From Leisingera coralii (lineage in GTDB: Bacteria > Pseudomonadota > Alphaproteobacteria > Rhodobacterales > Rhodobacteraceae): a DNA stretch of 64,000 bases. How positions within the stretch are numbered: position 1 is the first letter of the stretch; every line of letters starts with the position of its first letter. Under the pieces are notes generated by a model. The model saw nothing but the letters and a program-made list of their open reading frames with translations, did no database searches and was not told where the DNA came from. Made by a program: the position numbers and the translations under genes. The stretch spans positions 1-64,000 of the forward strand of contig NZ_JBHUPT010000040.1 in assembly GCF_049056525.1 (NCBI RefSeq). The letters are read 5' to 3'. Positions 52,718-60,883 of this stretch are shown here, one piece after another.

Positions 52718-53469
52718 AAGTAAAGGAATACCTGAACTTCCTGTGCGGCGCTCAGGGGCTCGAAGAGCTGTGGCACGAGCATGTGAATCAAATGGCCTCC
52801 TTCGGGTTCGACCGGCTGATCTACGGCTATACGCGCTACAGGACGGAGACCTCGCTGGGCGATCCCGAGGACTTTGTCATATTGTCCAATCATCAAAGCG
52901 AGTATCTGAACGGCTTCCTGAAAAAGGGGCTTTATCTGTCGTCGCCGATGCTCCGCTGGGCGCTTGAGAATGAAGGTGCCGGCAGCTGGCGCATTGCCCA
53001 GGAAATGGCCGACAGCGGCACGCTGACTCCGGAAGCAAGGAAAGTTCAGGAGTTCAATCAGAAGCTGGACATGACGGCTGGGTATACTATCAGCTTCCAT
53101 TCAGCATCAAAGCGGTACAAGGGCGCGATCTCGCTTGCGGCCAAACCCGGCATGACCCAGGATGAGGTGGACGCTATTTGGGCGGATTGCGGCGATGACA
53201 TTGCCCTGATGAACAATGTGGCGCACCTGAAAATCCTCACCCTGCCTTATGCCGCACCGAACCGGAGCCTGACCAAACGGCAGCGGGAAGTTCTTCAATG
53301 GGTCGGGGACGGCAAGACCACGCAGGACATCGCGCTTCTGATGGGTTTAACACCCGCTACGATTGAAAAGCACCTGCGTCTTGCCCGTGCATCCCTGTCT
53401 GTCGAGACCACGGCGCAGGCCGTTCTGAAGGCCGCTCTGCACAATCAGATGTATGTTGTGGACGCATAG
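52714..53469 (+). CDS. LuxR-family regulator with autoinducer-binding-type domain
   Basis: A 251-residue regulator. Residues 1-165 resemble an acyl-homoserine-lactone-binding domain (FGFDRLIYGYTRY, LYLSSPMLRWALENEGAGSW). The LuxR helix-turn-helix spans about 185-245 (LTKRQREVLQWVGDGKTTQDIA, GLTPATIEKHLRLARASL). No luxI synthase is in the window, so this behaves as an orphan (solo) LuxR here. Some invariant ligand-pocket residues cannot be placed with confidence, so the ligand may differ from AHLs. It is coupled to aroQ by a 4-nt overlap. Confidence 0.88.
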   Translation: MKVKEYLNFLCGAQGLEELWHEHVNQMASFGFDRLIYGYTRYRTETSLGDPEDFVILSNHQSEYLNGFLKKGLYLSSPMLRWALENEGAGSWRIAQEMADSGTLTPEARKVQEFNQKLDMTAGYTISFHSASKRYKGAISLAAKPGMTQDEVDAIWADCGDDIALMNNVAHLKILTLPYAAPNRSLTKRQREVLQWVGDGKTTQDIALLMGLTPATIEKHLRLARASLSVETTAQAVLKAALHNQMYVVDA

Positions 53470-53890
53470 CCCGGCAGCCGAAGGTTTGTTCGGATCTCCG
53501 TACAGCTTTTTGAAATCCTTTTACTTTTCCGAAATTGTCCGGCCATGTGTGCGGGCTTGAGATTTATCTGCTGCGCAGATGCCAGACGCCAAACAGCATC
53601 AAAAAGTAAGGAATTCAGTACTACCGCTAAAGGGTAATTCACTGCATGTTGCACGTGTTCCGTGAGTGGTGGCTTTGGCCAAGGAACTTTGGGTAACGAC
53701 CCCTTGCGATTTCAAGGCTCTCCTACCTGGTCGGGAATAGGCGCGTATTGGTCCGCGTCTATCCCGGATACCAGAGGGGCTCCATCCATCCCCATCTGGG
53801 GCCCCTCACCTTCCCCGCAGCCTGTTTCAGAACCGCACCCCGGCGGCCCCGCCGTGTCCTGTGTCAGCCGCTGGCTGAACCGTGTGCAAA
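53470..53890. other. Gene-free convergent gap after the LuxR gene
   Basis: About 420 bp between the luxR end and the tsf terminator. It holds a weak GTTCC/GGAAC hairpin (about 53660-53690) and a TACC-N7-GGTA dyad near 53625-53640, but no gene. Frames across it (53662 plus strand, 53712 minus strand) lack starts and coding character. Confidence 0.5.
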
Positions 53891-53922
53891 CAAAAAAACG
53901 GCGGGTGGAAGCCACCCGCCGT
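53891..53922 (-). terminator. Terminator of tsf
   Basis: A perfect 11-bp stem (53898-53908 and 53912-53922, loop of 3) is followed on the minus strand by seven Ts, 29 nt past the tsf stop. Confidence 0.93.
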
Positions 53923-53950
53923 TCAATCAGCAAGGTGTCAGCAGTGCTGA

Positions 53951-54826
53951 TCAGCCCTGAGCAGCCTTGGCCACTTCTGCTGCGAAGTCTTCTTTTTCGA
54001 CTTCGATGCCTTCGCCGACTTCCACGCGGACAAAGCCGGTGATGGTGGCACCAGCTTCCTTGGCAGCGGCTTCAACGGTCAGGTCCGGGTTCACCACGAA
54101 CTGCTGGTTCAGCAGGGTGGATTCAGCCACGAATTTCTTCATGCGGCCTTCGATCATCTTCTCGATCACCTGCTCCGGCTTACCGGATTCGCGGGCGATG
54201 TCGATCTGGACCTGCTTTTCCTTCTCGACGATGGAGGCGTCCAGGTCAGCTTCGGACAGCGCGGCCGGGTTCACGGCTGCGATGTGCATGGCAACCTGCT
54301 TGCCGATCGCTTCGTCGCCGCCGTTCATGGCAACCAGAACGCCGATCTTGCCCATGCCGGCGGTGGCTGCGTTGTGGACGTAGGAGACGACGGTCTCGCC
54401 TTCCAGCTTCTCCATGCGGCGCAGCGACATGTTCTCGCCGATGGTGGCGATCTTGTCGGTCAGGGTTGCTTCGACGGTTTTGCCGCCCAGATCGGCTGCT
54501 TTCAGCGCTTCGACGTCGCCGGCGCTCAGAGCGGCCTTGGCGATGCCCGCAACCATTTCCTGGAATTCGCTGTTTTTCGCAACGAAGTCGGTTTCGGAGT
54601 TCACTTCAACCGCAACGCCTTTGCCGCCTTCGACAACGACGGCCACCAGGCCTTCAGCTGCGGTGCGGCCGGATTTCTTGGCGGCTTTCGCCAGGCCTTT
54701 GGTGCGCAGCCAGTCAACCGCGGCTTCCATGTCGCCGTTGTTTTCGACCAGTGCTTTCTTCGCGTCCATCATGCCTGCGCCGGTGGATTCGCGCAGTTCT
54801 TTCACCATTGCTGCAGTGATTGCCAT
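53951..54826 (-). CDS. tsf: Elongation factor Ts
   Basis: Nucleotide exchange factor for EF-Tu. The 291-residue protein has an N-terminal UBA-like domain (KELRESTGAGMMDAKKAL), the TDFVAKNSEFQEMV motif of the core, and VSYVHNAATAGMGKIGVLV. It follows rpsB by 79 nt in the usual order and ends at a strong terminator. Confidence 0.97.
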   Translation of the reverse strand: MAITAAMVKELRESTGAGMMDAKKALVENNGDMEAAVDWLRTKGLAKAAKKSGRTAAEGLVAVVVEGGKGVAVEVNSETDFVAKNSEFQEMVAGIAKAALSAGDVEALKAADLGGKTVEATLTDKIATIGENMSLRRMEKLEGETVVSYVHNAATAGMGKIGVLVAMNGGDEAIGKQVAMHIAAVNPAALSEADLDASIVEKEKQVQIDIARESGKPEQVIEKMIEGRMKKFVAESTLLNQQFVVNPDLTVEAAAKEAGATITGFVRVEVGEGIEVEKEDFAAEVAKAAQG

Positions 54827-54905
54827 CTTAGGCTCTCCTCAATTCAAAAACGGATTTGGGGCAGGTGATACCCTGCCCCGCATGTCAGTTCCGTGACAGG
54901 ACGGA

Positions 54906-55676
54906 TCAGGCCTCGGCGGCTTCTTCAGCCACGGCTTCTTCAGCCGGTGCTTCTTCCAATGCGCCCAGGTCAACGCCTGCTGCGCCCAGCTGAGCCGACA
55001 TGCCGTCCAGAGCCGCGCGGGCAACCAGGTCGCAGTACAGCGAGATGGCGCGCGATGCGTCGTCGTTGCCCGGGATGATGTAGTCCACGCCGTCGGGCGA
55101 GCAGTTGGTGTCGACAACAGCCACAACCGGGATGCCCAGTTTCTTGGCTTCGGCGATTGCCAGCGCTTCTTTCTTCACGTCGATGACGAACAGCAGATCC
55201 GGCACGCCGCCCATTTCGCGGATGCCGCCCAGGGAGGCCTGCAGCTTCTCCTGGTCGCGTTCCATGCCCAGACGCTCTTTCTTGGTCAGGCCTTCGGCGC
55301 CGCCCGCCATCTTCTCGTCGATTTCCTTCAGGCGGTTGATCGACTGGGAAACGGTTTTCCAGTTGGTCAGGGTGCCGCCCAGCCAGCGGTGGTTCATGTA
55401 GTACTGAGCGGACTTCTCAGCTGCTTCGGCAATCGGGCCGGCTGCCTGACGCTTGGTGCCGACGAACAGAACGCGGCCGCCCTTGGCGACGGTGTCACGG
55501 ACAACCTGCAGCGCCTGGTCCAGCATCGGAACAGTCTGGGTCAGGTCCATGATGTGGATGCCGTTGCGCGAGCCGTAGATGAACGGCGACATGCGCGGGT
55601 TCCAGCGCTGAGTCTGGTGGCCGAAGTGAACGCCAGCTTCCAGCAGCTGACGCATGGTGAACTCGGGAAGAGCCAT
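54906..55676 (-). CDS. rpsB: 30S ribosomal protein S2
   Basis: Small-subunit ribosomal protein of 256 residues. Signatures include MRQLLEAGVHFGHQTQRWNP, FIYGSRNGIHIMDLTQT, VLFVGTKRQAAGPIAEAAE, HRWLGGTLTNWKT, and IPVVAVVDTNCSPDGVDYIIPGNDDA. The tail is Ala/Glu-rich. It has its own promoter and a leader of about 110 nt with GC hairpins that could be used for autoregulation. Confidence 0.97.
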   Translation of the reverse strand: MALPEFTMRQLLEAGVHFGHQTQRWNPRMSPFIYGSRNGIHIMDLTQTVPMLDQALQVVRDTVAKGGRVLFVGTKRQAAGPIAEAAEKSAQYYMNHRWLGGTLTNWKTVSQSINRLKEIDEKMAGGAEGLTKKERLGMERDQEKLQASLGGIREMGGVPDLLFVIDVKKEALAIAEAKKLGIPVVAVVDTNCSPDGVDYIIPGNDDASRAISLYCDLVARAALDGMSAQLGAAGVDLGALEEAPAEEAVAEEAAEA

Positions 55677-55798
55677 GCTATTCTTTCCTTTCCGGTTTCT
55701 ATCCTCGGCGGGGGTTCAGAGCAATAGCTCCAACCGGGGGTCCGTCAGGGATGTCTCCCCTGATCAGGCCAAACCCCGCCTGCGGGTTCGTATGCGCG

Positions 55799-55827
55799 CC
55801 TATAGAGCAGATATTGTCAGCTGACAA
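55799..55827 (-). promoter_or_regulatory. Predicted rpsB-tsf promoter
   Basis: On the minus strand TTGTCA (55822-55827) and TATAGG (55799-55804) are separated by exactly 17 bp, about 120 bp upstream of the rpsB ATG. TTGTCAGCTGACAA around the -35 is itself palindromic. Confidence 0.6.
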
Positions 55828-55864
55828 GTGCCGTCCCGCAGAAATCGGCATCCTGCCCCGGATT

Positions 55865-56695
55865 TCAGGCTTTCAAGGCAACCTGATGGCCGCTGCGCAC
55901 CAATTCCTCGGCCCGGGCGGCCAGCGCCTTGCGGTCCGGAAAGTCCGACACTTTCAGCGGCGGGTGATAGATCAGTTCCACCGCGCCTTGGCGCGGAGTG
56001 GCCAGAACCTTCAGCAAATGCGGCCCAAAGTCCATATCTCCCCACCAGCCATAAAACCGGGCGGGCGCCCCCTTGGGGGCATGGTGCACCACGGACACCG
56101 GCTGAACGTGCAGGCCATCGCGCAGATGGTCATTGAAGAAAGCGGCAAAAAGCGTTGTTTTGAAACGTAAAACACGCAACCCATCGGTTGAGGTGCCTTC
56201 CGGGAAAAACAGCAGCTTATGCCCGGCGCGCAGGCGCTGCTCGAACAGGTCTGCCTGCTCCTTGGCTTTCTTGGGGGTTCGTTCGATGAATACGGTGCCG
56301 GTGGCCCGCGCCAGCCAGCCGATGCCCGGCCATTTGGCGACCTCTGCCTTGGAGACGAAGTAAATTCGCTTGCGCGCATTCAAGGCAAAGATGTCCAGCC
56401 AGGAGGAATGGTTGGCAACAACCGGGCCGCGCTGCCGCATCAGTGTGCCGCGGGTTTGGTAGCGGATCCCCATGAGACGGAACGCATTGCGGCAGACGAA
56501 CTGGGTGATGAACGGCGTGACCGGCCTCTGGAGCCCGAACAGCGGGCGTTCAACCAGGCGGACGGTCAGCAGAAGCAGCAGCCCGCCAAACACCAGCAGC
56601 GCCAGCGGCACACCGCGCAGCAGCACCAGGCACCAGCCCAGGGCAGTGATGCGGACAGGGTCCGGGGCCTCTTCACTTTGCCAGCTGACGCTCAT
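55865..56695 (-). CDS. olsA: Lyso-ornithine lipid acyltransferase (OlsA-like, PlsC family)
   Basis: O-acyltransferase of 276 residues. An N-terminal helix (about 20-45) anchors it; the H-x4-D motif is VANHSSWLD, followed by FVSKAEVAKWPGIGWLARATGTVFIERT and FFPEGTSTDG. The start overlaps the olsB-like stop (ATGA). That pairing suggests the second step of ornithine-lipid synthesis, adding an acyl chain to lyso-ornithine lipid. Some OlsA proteins also acylate lysophosphatidate, so a PlsC role is possible too. Confidence 0.87.
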   Translation of the reverse strand: MSVSWQSEEAPDPVRITALGWCLVLLRGVPLALLVFGGLLLLLTVRLVERPLFGLQRPVTPFITQFVCRNAFRLMGIRYQTRGTLMRQRGPVVANHSSWLDIFALNARKRIYFVSKAEVAKWPGIGWLARATGTVFIERTPKKAKEQADLFEQRLRAGHKLLFFPEGTSTDGLRVLRFKTTLFAAFFNDHLRDGLHVQPVSVVHHAPKGAPARFYGWWGDMDFGPHLLKVLATPRQGAVELIYHPPLKVSDFPDRKALAARAEELVRSGHQVALKA

Positions 56696-57453
56696 TCCCG
56701 GCCCCGGCCTCCTGTGTAGATTTTGCGCTGCCGTTCGTTCATCCGCGCGGTGTCCAGGATCAGGCAGACATCAGTGGTGTTGAACGCATGGTCGATATAG
56801 GCGCCCTCACCGACAAAGCCGCCCAGCCGCAGGTAGGCCTTGATCAGCGCGGGCGTGTCGATCATCGCGCGCTTCCGGTCCAGATCAGCTTCGGCCACCA
56901 AATCCATGGGCTGAAACGATTTTGACCGGACGCGCAGCTCAGGCGGCGCCAAGTGGTTGTGGTGCAGCATCGCCAGCGGATTGGCCAGCTGCTGCGGATC
57001 GGTGCCATGAAAGCTGGCCACCCCGAACAGGACCTCTATCCCATGCTCCTCGACATATGCGGCGAGCCCGGACCAGAGGTGAAACATCGCCATCCCGCCG
57101 CGGTAGTCGGCATGCAGGCAAGACCGCCCCAGTTCCAGCAGCCTGCGGCCGGAGGTTTTCAGAACACTCAGATCGTATTCACTCTCGGAGTAGAACTGCC
57201 CTGCCTTCGCCGCCTGATCCTCCCGCAGCAGCCGGTAAACCCCCACGACCATGTCCTTGGCGGTATCGGTCACCAGCATGTGGTCGAAAAAAGGGTCGAA
57301 CCGGTCCTGTTCCAGACCGGCCTCGTGGTCCACCATCGCGCCGCCGCCGCCCAGTTCCCGGACAAACACCTCGTACCGCAGGGCCTGGGCAGCACGCAGC
57401 TCTTCCTCCGTGTCGGCGATTTTCACAGAGAACTCCGGGGCGCGGTCTTGCAT
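56692..57453 (-). CDS. olsB: L-ornithine N(alpha)-acyltransferase (OlsB-like)
   Basis: First step of ornithine-lipid synthesis: acyl-ACP-dependent acylation of ornithine. The 253-residue GNAT-like protein has LRAAQALRYEVFVRELGG, DMVVGVYRLLREDQA, LELGRSCLHADYRGG and FGVASFHGTDPQQLANPLAMLH, all typical of OlsB and related hemolysin-like acyltransferases. The ATG at 57453 is preferred over one five codons upstream because AAGGA lies six bases before it. olsA overlaps by 4 nt. A TTAA-N7-TAAA sequence is 89 bp upstream. Confidence 0.9.
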   Translation of the reverse strand: MQDRAPEFSVKIADTEEELRAAQALRYEVFVRELGGGGAMVDHEAGLEQDRFDPFFDHMLVTDTAKDMVVGVYRLLREDQAAKAGQFYSESEYDLSVLKTSGRRLLELGRSCLHADYRGGMAMFHLWSGLAAYVEEHGIEVLFGVASFHGTDPQQLANPLAMLHHNHLAPPELRVRSKSFQPMDLVAEADLDRKRAMIDTPALIKAYLRLGGFVGEGAYIDHAFNTTDVCLILDTARMNERQRKIYTGGRGRE

Positions 57454-57559
57454 ACGGTTTCCTTGCATGTTTCAGGCTTGAGCGCAGCCTGCCCTTGAGG
57501 CAAAGAGTGCGCATCATTTGAGGCTGATTTGAGGGAGTTTGTTAACCCTTCATAAACCG

Positions 57560-57742
57560 TTATGGCTCAAAGACGGGGATAAGGGAGACGCGCGCTCCGT
57601 CAATCACGAGCTTTCCTTGATCGGGAAAATTCACGGTGATCTTGCCGCCCGCGTTCGACTGCACCTGACCGACGCCCCATTCGGGGTGATCGGGGTGCCG
57701 GACGAACATGCCGGGGGCTAAAATAGCGTTGAGGTCATTCAT
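57560..57742 (-). CDS. DUF3553 small protein
   Basis: A 60-residue protein with the DUF3553 pattern: LAPGMFVRHPDHPEWGVGQVQS then ITVNFPDQGKLVIDG, an SH3-like small barrel resembling the CarD/UvrD tail. The start MNDLNAIL at 57742 is preferred to the longer frame. The function is unknown. It is divergent from chpT with only 34 bp between starts, so their expression signals must overlap. Confidence 0.8.
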   Translation of the reverse strand: MNDLNAILAPGMFVRHPDHPEWGVGQVQSNAGGKITVNFPDQGKLVIDGARVSLIPVFEP

Positions 57743-57776
57743 TGGCGGGTGGCCCAGTTCGGAGGAAGTAGAAGTT

Positions 57777-58373
57777 ATGGGTGTAGATAACGCCAATCTG
57801 GCTGCATTGGTAGGGTCCCGGATCTGTCATGATCTGATCAGCCCGGTCGGCGCCATCAACAACGGTCTGGAGTTGCTGGGCATGGCCGGCAGCATGTCCG
57901 GGCCAGAGCTCGAACTGATTTCCGACAGCGTGGCCAACGCCAATGCCCGCATCCGTTTCTTCCGGATCGCCTTTGGCGCTGCCGGCGACCAGCAGACACC
58001 GCGGGCCGAGGTGGTTTCCGTGCTGGAAGACGTCAGCAAGGGCGGGCGGATCAAGTACCAATGGTCGCCGCTGGAAGGCTGCACCCGCAGCGAGGCGCGT
58101 CTGGCGCTGCTGTCCGCGCTGTGCCTGGAATCGGCGCTGCCTTATGGCGGCACGGTCAAGATCTTCTGTGCTGACGGTAAATGGACGGTCATGGGCGAAG
58201 GCCGCAAGGTCACGGTCGATGATGAACTGTGGGCGCGGGTCAGCGGCGGCAATTCGAACGCTGAAATCACCCCGGCACTGGTTCAATTCGCATTGCTGCC
58301 GGAAGCGGCCAAAGAGGCAGGCCGCACTGTGCGGCTGGAGCTGAACCTGGAAAAGATCACACTGCAGTTCTGA
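57777..58373 (+). CDS. chpT: Histidine phosphotransferase ChpT
   Basis: Relays phosphate from the hybrid kinase CckA to CtrA and CpdR, controlling cell cycle, motility and, in Rhodobacter, gene transfer agents. The 198-residue product begins with the dimerisation helix carrying His18 in SRICHDLISPVGAINNGLELL. A degenerate ATPase-like domain without ATP motifs follows, as expected for ChpT. The ATG at 57777 has GGAGGA ten bases upstream. cckA and ctrA are not in this window. Confidence 0.93.
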   Translation: MGVDNANLAALVGSRICHDLISPVGAINNGLELLGMAGSMSGPELELISDSVANANARIRFFRIAFGAAGDQQTPRAEVVSVLEDVSKGGRIKYQWSPLEGCTRSEARLALLSALCLESALPYGGTVKIFCADGKWTVMGEGRKVTVDDELWARVSGGNSNAEITPALVQFALLPEAAKEAGRTVRLELNLEKITLQF

Positions 58374-58395
58374 ACTGCGCGGATACTCACAAAGA

Positions 58396-58422
58396 AACGC
58401 CGGGCAGTTCGCCCGGCGTTTT
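58396..58422. terminator. Convergent terminator between chpT and proA
   Basis: A perfect 10-bp stem (58396-58405 and 58411-58420, loop of 5) ends in TTTT on the plus strand and TTTCTTTG on the minus strand, serving both genes. Confidence 0.88.
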
Positions 58423-58435
58423 GCATTTCTGAGGG

Positions 58436-59701
58436 TCAGGCGCGAGTGGTGCCGTTGCCGCGCACCAGATACTTGAAGCTGGTGAGCTGGGTGGCACCCA
58501 CGGGCCCGCGGGCATGCATCTTGCCGGTGGCAATGCCGATCTCGGCACCCATCCCGAATTCGCCGCCATCGGCGAATTGAGTCGAGGCATTGTGCATCAG
58601 GATGGCGCTGTCCAGCTCAGAAAAGAATTTCTGAACCGCGGCCTCATCCTCGGTGATGATGCAGTCGGTATGCTGGGAGTGATGGGTGCGGATGTGCTGG
58701 ATCGCCTCGTCAATGTCCGCGACCTGTTTCGCCGCGATGATCGAATCCAGGTATTCCTTGCCCCAATCCTCGTCGCTGGCCGTAGCCATGCCATCCGGCC
58801 CCGGAAGACCTGCCTCGGCGCGGATCTCCACGCCAGCGCCGGACAGCGCCTCCAGCACTGCCTTGCCCAGCGTGTCCGCAATATCCTGATGGATCAGCAG
58901 GCACTCAGCAGCGCCGCAGATGCCGGTGCGCCGGGTTTTGGCGTTCAGCACCACGTCCAGCGCCTTTTGCGGATCGGCGGCCTTGTCGAGGTAGATGTGC
59001 ACGATGCCTTCGAGATGGGCAAAGACCGGCACCCGCGCCTCGCGCTGGACCAGCCCGACCAGGCCCTTGCCGCCGCGGGGCACGATGACGTCGACAAATT
59101 CGGTCATGGTCAGAAGTTCCTGCACCGCGGCGCGGTCGCGGGTCGGAACCAGCTGCACGGCCTCTTCGGGCAGGCCTGCAGACTTCAGGCCCTCCGCCAG
59201 GCAGGCGTGGATCGCCTGGGAGGAATGGAAGCTTTCCGAGCCGCCGCGCAGGATCACTGCGTTGCCCGATTTCAGGCACAGCGCGCCGGCATCGGCGGTG
59301 ACGTTGGGGCGGCTTTCGTAAATCACGCCGATTACCCCCAGCGGGGTGCGCACACGCTGGATTTTCAGGCCGGTGGGCTGTTCCCACTCTTCCATCACTT
59401 CGCCAACCGGATCGCGCTGGTCCGCCACCGCACGCAAGCCATCGACGATGCCCTGGATGCGGGCCTCGTCCAGCATCAGCCGGTCCATCATCGCGTCCGA
59501 CAGGCCCTTGTTCCTGCCAAACTCCAGATCCTTGGAATTAGCTGCGATGATCTCCGCCCGGCGGCTCCAGACCGCCTCGGCAGCGCCGATCAGGGCCGCA
59601 TGTTTGCGTTCAGCGCTGGCTGTCGCCAGGACTTGTGCCGCTTGCTTTGCACGTTTGCCAAGCTCCGCCATCACGGCGGGGATATTCTCATTGTCTTTCA
59701 T
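58436..59701 (-). CDS. proA: Glutamate-5-semialdehyde dehydrogenase
   Basis: Second step of proline synthesis, reducing glutamyl phosphate with NADPH. The 421-residue ALDH-like protein has VIYESRPNVTADAGALCLKSGNAVILRGGSE-type motifs. The catalytic Cys is in RRTGICGAAECLLIH, and it ends with GPVGATQLTSFKYLVRGNG. It follows proB by 75 nt at the end of the rplU-rpmA-obgE-proBA run. Confidence 0.96.
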   Translation of the reverse strand: MKDNENIPAVMAELGKRAKQAAQVLATASAERKHAALIGAAEAVWSRRAEIIAANSKDLEFGRNKGLSDAMMDRLMLDEARIQGIVDGLRAVADQRDPVGEVMEEWEQPTGLKIQRVRTPLGVIGVIYESRPNVTADAGALCLKSGNAVILRGGSESFHSSQAIHACLAEGLKSAGLPEEAVQLVPTRDRAAVQELLTMTEFVDVIVPRGGKGLVGLVQREARVPVFAHLEGIVHIYLDKAADPQKALDVVLNAKTRRTGICGAAECLLIHQDIADTLGKAVLEALSGAGVEIRAEAGLPGPDGMATASDEDWGKEYLDSIIAAKQVADIDEAIQHIRTHHSQHTDCIITEDEAAVQKFFSELDSAILMHNASTQFADGGEFGMGAEIGIATGKMHARGPVGATQLTSFKYLVRGNGTTRA

Positions 59702-59776
59702 ATGTCTCGCGCCCTTGCCGGTCCCTGTCTGGCACTTCAGTGCTTGCCGGCTGGAATAACCTATCAGGTGGTCTGA

Positions 59777-60883
59777 TCAAAGCGCCATATCATCGCGGTG
59801 GATCAGGGCCGCGCGGCCGGGATAGCCCAGCGTGGCCTCGATCTCCTTCGAATGGCGCCCCTGGATGGCGCGGGCCTCGTCGGCGGTGTAGCGCGACAGT
59901 CCCTGCCCCAGCTTGCGCCTGTCTGGGCCGAGGATGGCCAGCGGATCACCGCGGCCAAAGTCACCCTCCACGTGACGGACGCCTGCGGGCAGCAGGCTTT
60001 TGCCGGACATCAGCGCGCGTGCCGCGCCGTCATCAATTGTCAGAACACCGCGCGTCTTCATCGCCGCGATCCAATGCTTGCGCGCAGCCTGCGGATCACC
60101 CTGCCCCGCAAACCAGGTGCAAGGTGCTCCTTCCTCTAGCGTTTTCAAGGGGTTCAATGGAGAACCTTCAGTAATCGCCATGGTGCAGCCTGCGGCAGTA
60201 GCCATTTTGGCCGCCAGCAGTTTGGTGATCATGCCGCCCTTTGACAGGCCGGAAACACCATCGCCCGCCATCGCCTCGATCTCGGGCGTGATCTCGTCAA
60301 TGCGGTCGAAGCGTTTGGCATCCGGGTCCAGCGCTGGGTTCCCGCTGTAGAATCCGTCGACATCTGACAGCAGGATCAGACAATCGGCGCCAACGGTCAC
60401 GGCCACCTGGGCGGCCAGACGGTCATTGTCGCCATAGCGGATCTCATCCGTGGCGATGGTGTCATTTTCGTTGACGATGGGCACCGCGCCCATGCTCAGC
60501 AGCGTCTCCAGCGTCGCGCGGGAGTTCAGGTAACGGCGGCGGTTCTCGCTGTCTTCCAACGTCACCAGCACCTGCGCGGTGGTGATCCGGTGCGGCGCCA
60601 GCGCCTCTTCATAGGCGCGTGCCAAGCGGATCTGGCCGACGGCGGCGGCGGCCTGGGATTGTTCCAGCGGCAAGTCTGCACGGGGCAGCCCCAGCACGCC
60701 ACGGCCCAAGGCGATGGACCCGGAGGACACCAGAACCACATCGGTGCCGCGGGATTTCAGCCAGGCGACATCATTGGCCAGCGAGTGCAGCCAGCCGGCT
60801 CGCAGCTCTCCGGTGTCCCGGTCGACCAGCAGCGCCGAGCCGATCTTGACAACAATCCGTTTGGCCGAACTCAGGGCTGCCAA
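59777..60883 (-). CDS. proB: Glutamate 5-kinase
   Basis: First and feedback-controlled step of proline synthesis. The 368-residue protein has the kinase domain (KRIVVKIGSALLVD, VSSGSIALGRGVLGL, NENDTIATDEIRYGDNDRLAAQVA, LLSDVDGFYSGNP) and a C-terminal PUA domain from about 275. Its start overlaps obgE by 13 nt, so translation is coupled. Confidence 0.96.
   Translation of the reverse strand: MAALSSAKRIVVKIGSALLVDRDTGELRAGWLHSLANDVAWLKSRGTDVVLVSSGSIALGRGVLGLPRADLPLEQSQAAAAVGQIRLARAYEEALAPHRITTAQVLVTLEDSENRRRYLNSRATLETLLSMGAVPIVNENDTIATDEIRYGDNDRLAAQVAVTVGADCLILLSDVDGFYSGNPALDPDAKRFDRIDEITPEIEAMAGDGVSGLSKGGMITKLLAAKMATAAGCTMAITEGSPLNPLKTLEEGAPCTWFAGQGDPQAARKHWIAAMKTRGVLTIDDGAARALMSGKSLLPAGVRHVEGDFGRGDPLAILGPDRRKLGQGLSRYTADEARAIQGRHSKEIEATLGYPGRAALIHRDDMAL

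Noticed and set aside
53712..53933. Minus-strand 73-codon frame and the overlapping plus-strand 126-codon frame before tsf
   Set aside because: They run through the tsf terminator hairpin, have no ribosome site, and show no coding periodicity.
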